Under the pieces are notes generated by a model. The model was given only the letters and a program-made list of their open reading frames with translations, did no database searches and was not told the DNA's origin. Below are positions 34,391-46,238 of a DNA stretch of 64,000 bases, in pieces. The translations under genes and the position numbers were made by a program. Within the stretch, counting starts at the first letter, position 1. Each line of letters begins with the position of its first letter. Origin of the DNA: Rheum nobile (Eukaryota; Streptophyta; Magnoliopsida; Caryophyllales; Polygonaceae); the NCBI GenBank assembly GCA_027886185.1, contig WOAB01000689.1, positions 3,658,001-3,722,000 of the forward strand. Reading direction: 5' to 3'.

Positions 34391-36258
34391 TCTATATATA
34401 TTTAAAATTTAGCATTCTAGGTCATTGAATACTAACTTTTAAAGATAAATTAGTTTTTTTTCATTTCATGTCTTATTTATTTAGCACAAAATTTAAACAA
34501 TTTCTCAAATCCAAAAAGTACTAAAGTGATAATTTCATATATTAACAATTATATTTAATCTATAATCGTCTATATAATATACAAAGTTTTTCATTCACAA
34601 ATATATACAATTACTACATATTAATCAATTAAAAAGTTCTCATTTTCATATCGTTGTATAACTCTTATATCTTCACGTTAAATTTTCAACATAGTTCAAT
34701 TTATATTTCTATTAAGCATGAAAAACAACCATCTATATATATTTAAAAGTTAGCATTCTAGGTCATTGAATGCTAACTTTTAAAGATGAATTAGTTTTTA
34801 TTTTCATTTCATGTCTTATTTATTTAGCACAAAATTTAAACAATTTCTCAAATCCAAAAAATACTAAAGTGATAATTTCATATATTAACAGTTATATCTA
34901 ATCTATAAACGTCTATATAATATACAAAGTTTTTGGTTCACAATTATATACAATTATTACATATTAATCAATTAAAAAGTCATCATTTTCATATCGTTGT
35001 ATAACTCTTATATCTTTACGTTAAATTTTCAACATAGTTTAATTTATATTTCTATTAAGCATGAAAAACAACCATCTATATATATTTAAAAGTTACTATT
35101 GTAGGTCATTGAATGCTAACTTTTAAAGATGAATTAGTTTTTATTTTCATTTCATGCCTTATTTATTTAGCACAAAATTTAAACAATTTTTCAAATCCAA
35201 AAAGCAATAAAGTGACAATTTCATATATTAACAATTATATCTAATCTATAACCGTCCATATAATATACATAGTTTTTGATTCACAATTATATACAATTAC
35301 TACATATTAATCAATTAAAAAGTCATCATTTTTATATCGTTGTATAACTCTTATATCTTCACGTTTAATTTTCAACATAGTTCAATTTATATTTCTATTA
35401 AGCATGAAAAATAACCATATATATATATATTTAAAAGTTAGCATTCTAGGTCATTGAATGCTAACTTTTAAAGATGAATTAGTTTTTATTTTCATTACAT
35501 GCCTTATTTATTTAGCACAAAATTTAAACAATTTCTCAAATCCAAAAAGTACTAAAGTGACAATTTCATATATTAACAATTATATCTAATATATAATCGT
35601 CTATATAATATACGAAGTTTTTGATTCACAATTATATACAATTACTACATATTAATCAATTAAAAAGTCCTCATTTTCATATCGTTGTATAACTCTTATA
35701 TCTTCACGTTAAATTTTCAACATAGTTCAATTTATATTTCTATTAAGCATGAAAAACAACCATATATATATATTTAAAAGTTAGCATTCTAGGTCATTGA
35801 ATGCTAACTTTTAAAGATGAATTAGTTTTTATTTTCATTTCATGCCTTATTTATTTAGCACAAAATTTAAACAATTTCTCAAATCCAAAAAGTACTAAAG
35901 TGACAATTTCATATATTAACAATTATATATAATTTATAATCGTCTATATAATATACAAAGTTTTTGATTCACAATTATATACAATTACTACATATTAATC
36001 AATTAAAAGTCCTCATTTTCATATCGTTGTATAACTCTTATATCTTCACGTTAAATTTTCAACATAGTTCAATTTATATTTCTATTAAGCATGAAAAACA
36101 ACCATCTATATATAATTAAAAGTTAGCATTCTAGGTCATTAAATGCTAACTTTTAAAGATGAATTAGTTTTTATTTTCATTTCATGCCTTATTTATTTAG
36201 CACAAAATTTAAACAATTTCTCAAATCCAAAAATTACTAAAGTGACAATTTCATATAT
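34391..36258 (+). repeat. Helitron tandem array, left block (~343-bp units)
   Basis: Units with the GCATTCTAGGTCATTGAATG core lie at about 34412, 34753, 35096, 35441, 35784 and 36126, spaced 341-345 bp. Each begins TCTATATATATTTAAAA or close to it after an A, the same sequence as the Helitron's 5' terminus. In most units the start forms a hairpin with a 17-bp perfect stem and 9-nt loop (for example 34742-34784). The last unit is cut by the R2 insertion. Confidence 0.95.
36254..36258. repeat. TSD (TATAT) of R2 element, left
   Basis: Matches TATAT at 47557-47561; the repeat consensus CATATATTAACAATT resumes after the right copy. Confidence 0.9.
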
Positions 36259-37576
36259 TGATAAGCACTACTTTGTAGGGTTTAACTAAGAGTTATTAGA
36301 GGGTTTTATTGGTGCCATTCGGGTAGATTTAGAAACATTCTTTTGCATGGCGTTTGGGGGCGAAGTCTGGTGTTTTTGGAGGTGTGTGAGCTATTTTGGA
36401 TATCATAGGAGACACTGAGGAAGGAAGCCACCAAAAGAAGACGCCAAGGAAGTGAAGACGAGAGGTTAGGAGGCGAAGCCACGGAGTGAAGGCCGAGCAT
36501 TAACCGCAACCGCGGGCAAGGGTGCCGCGATCGCGGTTCCTCGGGCAAGTCGAGAGTTTTCCGCAGGCGCGGAGGAATGTGAAGAGCGCAGAGCCACAAG
36601 AGGCCGCGATCGCGGTAAATGGGCCGCGATCGCGGGTCATCGATGCTGGAAGTTCTGACTTTTCCCGAGTCTATCTTTTCTAATTTCTTTAATTATTTTT
36701 CCATATTATTTCGTTTCTTTTCTTATTGGGCTAGGTCATTTGTTAGAGGCCCTATATATACTCTCTTTAGTATTAGGTTTTGAGAGTTTGTTGTTTTTGG
36801 AGAATTTCAATTCATCGTTGCCACTTTTCATACCTTTGGAGTTCCTCATGTTTATGAGGAGCTAAGCCTCTTTTGCTTAGTCCGGTAATGGAAGCATAAA
36901 TTTATTCATCTGGTTGTGAGGTTTTGTTCCTATCTATCTTATCCTATTGAGTTATATCTTTTCTCTTGAGCAAATTCTTATTTGGATGTTTGTTGGTTTA
37001 TCTAGATTGATCACCTAGGTTTATTGCTTTCATTCATATTGCTAATACTAGGGAACTGTTGGGCTAACGCTCTAGTTCGAGTAGCGAGCATAGATTCTTT
37101 TCTGCCACTGTGGAATTTATCTATGTAGGGAATTGATTACATGTTGAATGCTTCTGGTTGAGGTGTTATGTGTATCTTGGTTAATTCTTATGTTCATTGC
37201 TGCCTTTGGGTTGAATCACTAGTGGTGCTAGGGTTATTCATTGGTAAGGGTTCTTAGGGATGATTTCCCTATTAATCTACACAAGATCAGGACAGAAATA
37301 ACCGAATAGGAAGATAGGGCATAATCAAGGAATAACCTTTGAATGATTTATGTGGACATTACTTGGCTAAGTGTTTTCTCTCTTTGATATTTTCATCATA
37401 TACTTTGCTGTGTTTGACTTAATTGTGACCAATCAACCTATAATCCCCCCTTTAGTGACATTGCATGCAACCACCATTAGTTTCGCTCCTTCCCTGTGGG
37501 ATCGACCCTTGCTTATTGACTATACTAGTTTATTTGTGAGGTTTTATATTTGACAGCTAGGAACGACAGTACGTCA
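36259..37576 (+). repeat. R2 5' LTR
   Basis: Begins TGATAAGCACTACTTTG and ends ACGTCA. The GC-rich part at 36500-36640 carries three GCGATCGC palindromes. A TATATATA box lies near 36763. Confidence 0.95.
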
Positions 37577-37581
37577 AATTT

Positions 37582-37599
37582 TGGCGCCATTGCCGAGGA
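37582..37599 (+). other. R2 primer-binding site (tRNA-Asp type)
   Basis: TGGCGCCATTGCCGAGGA lies 5 bp after the LTR. It matches the TGGCGCCGTTGCCGGGGA type known from Athila/Tat elements with a few changes. Confidence 0.8.
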
Positions 37600-39239
37600 A
37601 GGCAAGTTTTGAGCTTCTGGTGTTTTTGTGTGTTTCAAAATTTTTGTGTGTGTTTCGTGTGTTTGCTTGTGTGTGTGGACCTATCTTATGTTCCACACCC
37701 GTACTGCTGACTCTTCCCCTTTAGCTATTGATTCAGAGATTGAGCGGACACTGAGGGAAAATCGGAGAGCAGCAACACTTTTGGCAGATCCACCTAGGGC
37801 GATACTGAAGGAAGAAAACGATGAAGAAGAAGTGATGGCTGACGATCCACCCACATTGAGGCAGCTGACTGCTCCTAACTTGGAGCATCAGCCACTGGCC
37901 ATAGAGTTCCCTGACCTCCCAGCGGGAGTGAACTTTGAGCTCAAGTCTGGGCTTATTCATCTTTTGCCCCAGTTCCATGGGCTGAGTGGAGAGGACCCAA
38001 ACAAGCACCTCTCGGAGTTTCACGCCGTGTGCACCTCCATGAAGCCACGCAACGTAACGGAGGATCAAATCAAGTTGAGGGCTTTTCCTTTCTCGCTTAA
38101 GGATTCGGCCAACGACTGGTTTTATTACTTCACCCCAGGTAGCATCAACACCTGGGGAAAGATGAAGAAAGCGTTTCTGGAGAAGTACTTTCCAGCAACA
38201 AAGCTGAACAGTCTCAAGCGCAAACTGAACAACATAGAGCAGCATGGGACAGAGACGCTCTACGAGTACTATGAGCGTTTCAAGAGGTTGTGCTCCAGCT
38301 ATCCCTACCACGGGTATTCAGACCAAGATTTGGTCTTATACCTATATGGGGGATTGCTGGATGAAGAACGGTGAATGGTGAATGCGGCATGTGGAGGCAA
38401 CATACTGAACAAGACACCTGCCGCAGCATTCGAGATATTCAGCGAGTTGTCGGAAGGCTCAAGGCAATTCAGTAAGAGGGCGAGCGCCCAAGCAATGAAA
38501 GCCATTTTAAGTGATCATGCTCCCTCATCTATGGTGAAAGACATGAGCGAAATGAAGGAGATGATCAAGGTTTTGATGAGGAAGGAGGGACCGCAGAGGG
38601 TCAAGGAATGCGAGTTTTGCTATGCTACTACGCATGCAATTGACGCATGTCCTACACTCCACGAGGAGTCCACTGAGCAAGTCAACGCTGTTGGGGGGTA
38701 CCAACAAAGACCACGGTACGACCCATTTTCCAGTACCTACAATCCCTGATGGAGAGACCACCCGAATTTAAGGTACGGGAACACTCAGAACATAGAGAAC
38801 CCTCCTGAGTTCCGTCCAAGACCCCCTCAACAGTACCACCAGCAACAGCAACAGTACCCCCAGAGGAAGTTTCAAGGAGGCCAGCAGTTCAGAGGCCAAG
38901 TAGATCAAAGACCGCAAGGACAGGGAGCTCCCCGCACCAATAATCTTGAGGACCAGGTCAACACACTGGCGCAGAACATGACTATGCTGACGCAGACCAT
39001 GGGAACCATGCAGCAAAACATGGTTCAGTTTCAACACGAGACCAAGTCCAGTATACAGAACTTAGAGAAGCAGGTGGGGCACATCTCCCAGGCGGTTAGC
39101 AAGCTTGAAGCTAGAGAGTCACGAGCACTCCCATCTCAAACTGAGATAAACCCTAGGCAAAACGTCAACTCCATGACGTCAAGGCCCAGATGGGAGCATG
39201 AAGAAGAAAAGCTGCCAACCAAAAATTACGAGGACAAAC

Positions 39240-39390
39240 CGCGAACGCGGGCAATTTGCCGCGATCGCGGGTCTGTTGAGCAAGAGAATGGGCAAGATGC
39301 GCCGATTAAGCGCGATCGCGGGCAGGATAGCCGCGACCGCGGGGCCCCAGTGCAAGAACCGCGATCGCGGGGTGAAAACCGCGATCAAAT
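39240..39390. repeat. GCGATCGC palindrome cluster within R2 gag
   Basis: Three exact GCGATCGC cores plus several near copies (CCGCGAACGCGGG, CCGCGACCGCGG) lie in 150 bp of coding sequence. Confidence 0.9.
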
Positions 39391-39726
39391 TTCGGAAAAC
39401 GGGCCGTCTCCACTTACTTTCATGACGCGGTATGTCTACCCGGAGGGATATTTCGACATCCCAGTTCCATTCCCTGCAGCACTAGAAGATGACGAACCCA
39501 TTGACGGGCTGAAGGGAATGTTCGAGACATTCAGGAACTACAAGGTGACCCCCCAATTGAGCAAAGCGATGCCTCGCTTTGCAAACTTCCTGAGGGAGCT
39601 ATGCAAGCTCAAGAAGGAGCAAAAGGAGCAGTCGAAGAAAAAGGTGAAAGTCAAGAAGGATGTCTCGGCTGTGATGCAAAAGAAGATCCCGAAAAAGTGT
39701 GAAGATCTCGGGATGTTTAGTGTACC

Positions 39727-39731
39727 CTGCA
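39727..39731. repeat. TSD of solo LTR, left (CTGCA)
   Basis: Pairs with CTACA at 42898-42902, one substitution apart. Removing the insert and one copy restores an open gag-protease reading (VPC..KIGETEF). Confidence 0.7.
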
Positions 39732-40859
39732 TGTAACACCCCCAGGCCAGTGGTGCTACAGTGCCATAATCCGGAAGGATTATAAGGCGGGTGAAAAGAA
39801 AAAATGCAAAACATAACCCATATATATAATATCAAAAGCAGCACAGCGGAAAATCTGTAAAACCTATCCAGAGTTTGAAACCACCAACAACTTAACATAC
39901 TGAAATACAACCATTTACAAACCAAAAACCAACAACCAAAAACCAAAACCAATACAACAAATACAACCCATTCAAAGTCCGAAACCAAAACGACACGTGC
40001 AACAAGTCAAGTCCAAACCAAAGGAGTAGAGTTCTCGACTCCAAAACCGACGGTGATCAGAATCCTCCTTACTGGCGCTAAATCTGCAAAGCCTGATTGA
40101 CTGGGGGACCCAATACCCCAGTCAATCGTGGCACGTAAACCGAGGTTGGTCAATCTCCAAAGAAGACTATGGCAAGACTAGCCGAGCCAAAACATTTTCA
40201 AAACCATAGAATTATCACGGCAAGTAACAATACCAAACAACAACCGATCATCATATATATATATACTTATATATCATAAATACACTTGACTATCATCACA
40301 CCAACCAATTAACCAACCATACGTCAAAACGCAAACATAAACACACACTATCACAACCGATCAATTACCCATTCTTATCCAATTCTACACGATACTAACC
40401 TCTTCCATCCAACCTCAAACTCATCACAAGCATAAATGAAAAGAACGATCCAATCCAACTTCCTCTCCATTACTAATACCTCAAACAACAACTCTATGCA
40501 CATACACATCTTACGACTGACTTACAACCACAGCTAATCAATTAGACTGAACTCACTACTGCACTACACAACAAATTCAATTAACCTTCACAACAACAAA
40601 CACATAAGCATCAACGATATAATCATTACATAATACAATCAACCAAAATAACGATCCAGGCTAGCCACCCTTCTGGTGCCGCCGATTCGTCAACCTCGAC
40701 TGTAACTCATACCTCAAACTCAACTCGCATTGGCACACACCCTCAAGATGGGAAACCAATCTATACAGTCAAACAACGCAACCAACCTTCATAATCCACC
40801 AGTTACCAACAACAACCATACCAACAGAATTTACCACCTTGACCAGTTACAACCAACAA

Positions 40860-41030
40860 CTATAACACACGAAACTCACAATCACAACCACTATTCAACA
40901 CACAACCAATATACACACACTCACACACACTCAATCCAACACACACACATACACATTCAAGCCAACACACACACACGATCCAACACACACACACACACGA
41001 TCCAACACACACACACGTGTCAACAAACAC
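40860..41030. repeat. CA-rich microsatellite
   Basis: Interrupted (CA)n runs separated by words like CGATCCAA. Confidence 0.9.
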
Positions 41031-41312
41031 TAATCACATTTAGTCATATTTGACTACCACGTCAACATTTAATCAGATACGCTACAAGACAATTCATATC
41101 ACACGCACATACCCATTTCATCATCATAACATTCAATCAATACAAACAATAATCAATATATACTAGTCATCACCATATCCGACCAAAGCAACCAAGAAAG
41201 ATAACTCAACTCATATTCAACCAATCACAAATAATTAAAATATACATATATATCACTTCAAACAACCACTTAATCAGGTACGCAAGCAACCCTTTCACAC
41301 AATTACCACTTC

Positions 41313-41542
41313 ACAACATCTCCGTCTCCACCCCCACATCACCTAGGTGAGACAATTCACAACATCTCCGTCTCCACCCCCACATCACCAAGGTGAGACA
41401 ATTCACAACATCTCCGTCTCCACCCCCACATCACCAAGGTGAGACAATTCACAACATTTCCGTCTCCACCCCCACATCACCAAGGTGAGACAATTCACAA
41501 CATCTCCGTCTCCACCCCCACATCACCAAGGTGAGACAATTC
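41313..41542. repeat. 46-bp tandem repeat, five copies
   Basis: Unit ACAACATCTCCGTCTCCACC followed by CCCACATCACCAAGGTGAGACAATTC, broken here at 20 bases. Five nearly identical copies start at 41313 and every 46 bp. Confidence 0.95.
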
Positions 41543-42897
41543 ACAACCTCCAAAACCCACTATCCACACCATACCGACACCAATCAACCAACACAACGAC
41601 AATCAAAATCACATAACCACACCTTATCACACACCATCACACATTATCATATATCATCACACACACATCATCACATATCATCACACACACATCATCTCAC
41701 ATTATCACATATCCTCACACACACATCACACACCATCACACATTATCACCCGAGCAATTATATAGTCAATCAAACCAATAAAATAGCTCAAGCAATGGTA
41801 AAACAATTTATGAAATAAACTAAGCATAAATCAATTTATAAAATATATAAGTTTGCAAGGATCCTTTTGCCTCAAGCTTGACAACCACGACCTCAGAGAT
41901 CTCCAGTCAACCCGAATGAACCTGCGAAATCAATCCGAGCAAATCCCTGACATTATTTAACTCATACCGAGTCACGCTTAATAAACCCCTAATTCAAAGC
42001 CTTAAAATCATTCCTTAATTAATTAGGTCAATCACACCCAAATCAACCCAATCTCAATCAGTTATGCCTGTGCAATACAAATGAACCCAGCAATCAAACT
42101 CAATTTCAAACCCCCAAATTCAAACCCTAATATCATACCTTTAAAAATTCAGCAACTCACACACGCAAAAATTAACTCAAGCTCCTCACGAAATTCCTCT
42201 TCAACTGTCCATGAAGAACAAATCAATATCAATTCCAACCACTATACAACATCAATTCGAACACCCAATATCAATTCGAACGCACTAAAAATTCAGCAAT
42301 TCGAATTAACCCAACCCATAAGCTCACCTTGTCGACAACCAAGCGGTAGTCACCGAGGAGCTTTTTGACGCCGGAACTCAGCCACTACGAATCGCAGCCG
42401 CACAGCCACCAGTCCACGCACACAACACCAAAAATTCAGCAAACTTGAAGTCTGAAATTTAACAGACCAACACCCCCTTTCTTACCTCGTCGGCGACCGC
42501 AATCTCAGCCCCGGGAACACCACCTCTCGCCACTGGAATAGCTGCACACCGGACTGTAGAAGCACAGCATGAACAGCTCAACCACAGACTGTAGCAACAA
42601 GCTCCTCAGCAGCTCGAACGCGGACAGCAGACAACGAACCAACACAACATGCGGGCTCGCCGGAGGAAGGAGCTGCTCGGCCGGGCATGGAGAAGACTGG
42701 TTCGAACGCCGGAGGAAGTGGCTGATTTCGGGAGGAAGAAGAACGTGCTATAGTGCACATGAGAAAAAAATCGGGAGGAGGAGACCGAATTAAAGAGTTA
42801 GGGATTTAATCCCCCAAATTCCCATTTTTCCCCTTTTAAACAAATCTCATAATTAAATTTACCAAAATGCCATTATCAACTTATTTGGGGTATTTCA

Positions 42898-43321
42898 CTA
42901 CAAGATTGGGGAAACCGAGTTCAGCGAGACATTGCTAGATTTGGGAGCCTCAATCAATGTCCTACCACTGTCCGTCTACAACACCCTCAATGTCGGACCA
43001 CTAGAAAGCACGAAAATCGTCATCCAACTGGCTGACAACTCCGTCATCATTCCTGAGGGCGATGTGAAGGACGTTTTGGTGAGCGTCGATACCCTCGTCT
43101 TCCCTGCAGACTTCTTCGTCATGAACACAGGGAAACAAGGAGGACGAGTAATGCTAGGGAGGCCTTTCATGAAGACCTCCAACACAAAGATCGACGTGGG
43201 CATAGGTACGATAAGCATGGAGTTTGACCGGAGGAAGGTAGAGCACAAGCTGAATTCCATTCAGGAGCATCCCCCAGATTCAAGAGTGCAGAGTGCGGTT
43301 GCAGGAGGCAACCCAGGTTGA
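42898..43321 (+). pseudogene. R2 aspartic protease domain
   Basis: Continuation of the gag frame after the solo LTR. It is the retropepsin-like domain of an Athila/Tat element, which would cleave the polyprotein. KIGETEFSETLLDLGAS carries the DLGAS active-site variant, followed by INVLPLSVYN. Then come VIIPEGDVKDVLV, FPADFFVMN and MLGRPFMKTSNTKIDVG. The frame stops at 43319-43321. The reverse transcriptase that normally follows is missing: the next 890 bp have only GC-rich palindrome-laden sequence. The domain itself is uninterrupted, but the Gag-protease protein is split by the solo LTR. Confidence 0.9.
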
Positions 43322-44208
43322 GAAGTACAGCAGGACGTCGTGCCGCGACGATAACTATGGCGCTGCTCGGGAGGCAACCCGAGGTATGAGTTGCTGAACT
43401 CATCTTTGTTTCTTTGCTTCGTTAGGATTTGTTATTGTGTTTTTAGAATTATTTGCTTTAGTTGCCATTTTCTTTCTTTTTCTTCTTTCTTCTGTGGGCC
43501 GTTAGAACTAACCTTGCAGCGGAGCCCAGACCTCAGTGACCCGCGACCGCAGTATAGATCCCGCGATTGTGGTTTCCCCACGGTGTTCTACGGCGTTTAG
43601 TTCTAAAAAAAGAAAAAGAAGAAGAAGAAGAAAAATCGGCCCACAGATTTCAATACCGATGCGTTTTTCGAGCTGGTCAACCCTCGTGACTCACGCCGGC
43701 CGTTATGCTGCAGGGTATTAACCCCGCGATCGCGGTTCCTCAGCCCTGCGATCGCGGCCCCTCGTCGCCGAGCTTATAAGAGCGGGGTGTGGCGGAGGCA
43801 TTTCACAACACCTCCACCACGCTCTCTCCCTCTCAAACCACTCGGATCTCCGACTCCGACAACTGCAATGACACCCTGCAGCCCCGCGACCATCTTTCCG
43901 CCACCGCGACGTCGTTTGGGTGAGATCTCCATTTCCCCCTTGGATTTCTCATTGCCTCACGAGCCGCGATCGCCGGACCCACGCCCGAAGCCCCGCGACC
44001 ACTATAGCACCACCAAGGACCACCGGAGCCATTTTTATTCGAAGCTTTCTGTTGCCCAGAAACCGCGATCGCCGCTGTCTTGCCCCGCGATCGCGGCCCT
44101 TCTTCTCCAGAGGACTTCATTCGAGCCTAAACCGCGACCGCGGCCCACACCCCGCGATCGCGGGCCTCTCCGATATTCTTTTCATGCCTCTTACTTCTTC
44201 TTCCCACC
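43322..44208. other. R2 linker in place of pol, with GCGATCGC palindromes
   Basis: No reverse transcriptase, RNase H or integrase motif is found. It contains six exact GCGATCGC cores (between about 43725 and 44160) and near copies. A 145-codon open frame at 43787-44224 is Pro/Arg/Ser-rich because of these repeats and is not a recognised protein. Confidence 0.7.
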
Positions 44209-45520
44209 ATGTCTGCTTTCGTAAACAGCATCAGAAGCCCGAGGCACCGGCGCTATTTCGAGACGTTCAGCTTGCGGAAGATCGTCCCGACGAAATTCTA
44301 CGATCGACCGACGCTGCAACTACTCGGTTTAGAGGAATGCACTCAACAGTTGCTGAGCCATGGAGGGCTCGGTAATTTCATTGACTTATCCGCCCCGACG
44401 TCCGACGAACTGACCCTGGAGTTCCTGGCCACGCTGGAACGCCACGACGACGGGATCACGTTCAACCTGCTGGAGCGATAGAGACAGATGTCCTACCAAG
44501 GTCTGCGGGACCTTTTTGGCGTTACTGAGGAACCCACCGAGGATTGGGAAGCTGTAGGCACCTTGCCAGAGTTCTTTCTGGCAAGATGCGACCCGGGATG
44601 TGATCAACCCCAGCGCCGACGAGTACAACTACAAGCTGACGCACCCCTGTTTGAGGCTGGCTCACAAGGTGCTAGCCATGACCTTCCTTGGACAGGGGGA
44701 GGTGAACAAGGTCTCCAGGCAGGACCTTACAGTGCTCTGGTGTTTGACACCAGAGAGTCACAACATCCCCGACTAGGTCGGGCTGTTTCTCTCCAGCTGC
44801 CTACGACTGCGAGAGAAGAAGGGCGGTAAGATCTCCATGGGAGGCATGGTGACGCTTATCTCCCGACAGTACGAGATCCTTGCGGACCATTGGGAATTCC
44901 CCGATGAGATCTACACATACAACATCAGGCTCATGAGGAGATCCCATCTGCTGGAGGCCCGTAATGGAGAGTACACCTGGCTCTCCCTGGCCGGCAACCA
45001 CCACCACATGAGGTTGCCTCGTCCGATGCCTTTTGGGCCCCGGGCGAGGGATTTCTACCTTTATGCCGACGGGGAGTAGGGGTTGTCGTCCGAAGACGAA
45101 GGGGACGACGACAACGACAAGGAAGAGACTGCGGCGGCAGACATGGAGAGAGATGTGCCATCGCCGCCGGGTTCCAGGGTCCCCCCTGTCCTTCCTGACT
45201 ACACTCACCAGGTATTTGGGTCTGGTAGTGCTTATGGCGGGACGCCCTGGGACCAACTCCTGGACAGAATGACGAACCTGCAGCTGAGGCAGGATGAGTA
45301 GATACGGAGGAGCGCCGAGTGGGAACGCGGCATCTCCCGGAGGCTAGAGGAGCATGTGAGGAGAAGCGCTGAGTGGCAGCGCAACATGGAGGTCAACCTT
45401 GCCTACCACGCCAATCGCCTGGACAACCACCTCACCACCGTTGAGTACCAGGTGGTTCATCTGCAGAGGAGAGCTGGGGCTTTCTTCAACGCCTATGGGT
45501 ATTGGCCTCCACCCCAGTGA
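44209..45520 (+). pseudogene. R2 downstream ORF, Athila ORF1-like, frameshifted
   Basis: Extra protein between protease and 3' LTR, resembling the plant-retrotransposon ORF1-like family of Athila elements; its function is unknown. It starts MSAFVNSIRSPRHRRYF at 44209. TAG at 44479-44481 is followed in frame by MSYQGLRDLFGVTEEP. Near 44580 a frameshift moves into the frame with DVINPSADEYNYKLTHP, then TAG near 44775. MGGMVTLISRQYEILADHW and IYTYNIRLMRRSHLLEA follow, up to a stop at 45077-45079. A further acidic and helical tail (DEGDDDNDKEE, then RRLEEHVRRSAEWQRN) ends at about 45520. Several breaks make it a pseudogene here. The family call rests on position and general resemblance and is less secure than gag or protease. 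Confidence 0.55.
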
Positions 45521-46224
45521 GTCCTTCTACTTTTTCCTTATCTTTTATTTGTCCTTCATACATTGAGGACAATGCATGATTTAAGCATGGGGGAGTAGAA
45601 GTGCTCACTACCTATCTTGTATATATTTCTTTTCCAGTATTGTACTTTGGATTTTCAGCATTTTATGTTTCTAAAAAAAAAAAATCAAAAAAAAATCTTG
45701 GGACAAGTCGAAAACCCGAAAGGGCGACTTGGGTAAAAAGCAGGTGGCCCGGACCAGCGCTAGGCTGGGGTAAGAAGGTGTCTGAGTGACGTGAGCTTAT
45801 GTGAGCACATCTATGAAAAAAATATATATGAGTGGCTAGGATGAAAACCCGAAAGGGCTCCTAGGCAAAATGAGTGAAAAGAAAAGGAGTGTTTCTAGGA
45901 TCTCATTTTACCGAAGGGGCGGTACAAGAAGAGGAGTCAAAGAAGGATTGTCGGGTAGGTCACTCTGGGAGGCATAAGGAGTCATAGATGGAGGCTAGGA
46001 TTAGAGGTTACTCACACCATTGGATGTCCGGGTTAAGCTTAGGGGAAGTACTCTGCTTTCCCCTTAAGCTTGTTGAGTTGTGGATGTGTCGTGAATGAGA
46101 TTGGTGCCAAGAGCTTGGCATGGGTTAGGTGACTCTTAGTTGGAGGACATGCTTCCTGAGATCTTAGGTGTTGCATTGGAGGGTAAATTCTTCATTAGTT
46201 TACTCGAGGACGAGCAAAGGTCTA
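45521..46224. other. R2 3' untranslated region
   Basis: Lies between the last ORF and the polypurine tract. It contains an A-rich run near 45675 and a first GCATGGGGGAGT-type purine tract near 45586 that resembles the true one at 46225. No gene is seen. Confidence 0.6.
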
Positions 46225-46238
46225 AGCATGGGGGAGTT
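46225..46238 (+). other. R2 polypurine tract
   Basis: AAGCATGGGGGAGTT directly before the 3' LTR; the same kind of tract (GCATGGGGGAG) occurs at about 45586. Confidence 0.85.

Larger units (their letters stand above)
37688..39731 (+). pseudogene. R2 Gag with two in-frame TGA codons
   Basis: Capsid protein of a plant Ty3/gypsy element; it would assemble the virus-like particle. The start at 37688 (MFHTRTADSSP) is favoured over an upstream ATG at 37628 that adds a Cys/Val-rich stretch. The retrotransposon gag core is clear: FHGLSGEDPNKHLSEFHAVC, then LKDSANDWFYYFTPGSINTW and LYEYYERFKRLCSSYP. The CCHC region is reduced to CEFCYATTHAIDAC. A Gln-rich segment follows, then a coiled-coil-like part. 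TGA at 38372-38374 (likely CGA once, EERRM) and TGA at 38747-38749 (likely GGA once, NPGW) interrupt it, with the frame unchanged. Near 39240-39390 the coding sequence contains GCGATCGC palindromes, read as RDRG/RSRG words. The frame then runs into the solo LTR at 39732 and resumes as protease at 42903. Confidence 0.9.
39732..42897 (+). mobile_element. 3.2-kb solo LTR inserted in R2 gag-protease
   Basis: Begins TGTAACACCCCCAGGCC and ends TTTGGGGTATTTCA, with 5-bp flanks CTGCA/CTACA. No internal retrotransposon domains are present, so a solo LTR is the simplest reading; the length suits a long-LTR Ty3/gypsy family. It is rich in CA microsatellites (40860-41030) and CACATCA-type repeats (41600-41760). 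It contains a 46-bp tandem array and a GC-rich segment near 42340-42780 that may be promoter and leader. Small open frames inside have low complexity. Confidence 0.75.

Noticed and set aside
40730..41053. ORF rich in Thr and His
   Set aside because: It is a translation of the CA microsatellite in the solo LTR.
43787..44224. 145-codon ORF, Pro/Arg-rich
   Set aside because: Its composition comes from the GCGATCGC palindromes read in one frame; no domain or conserved start.
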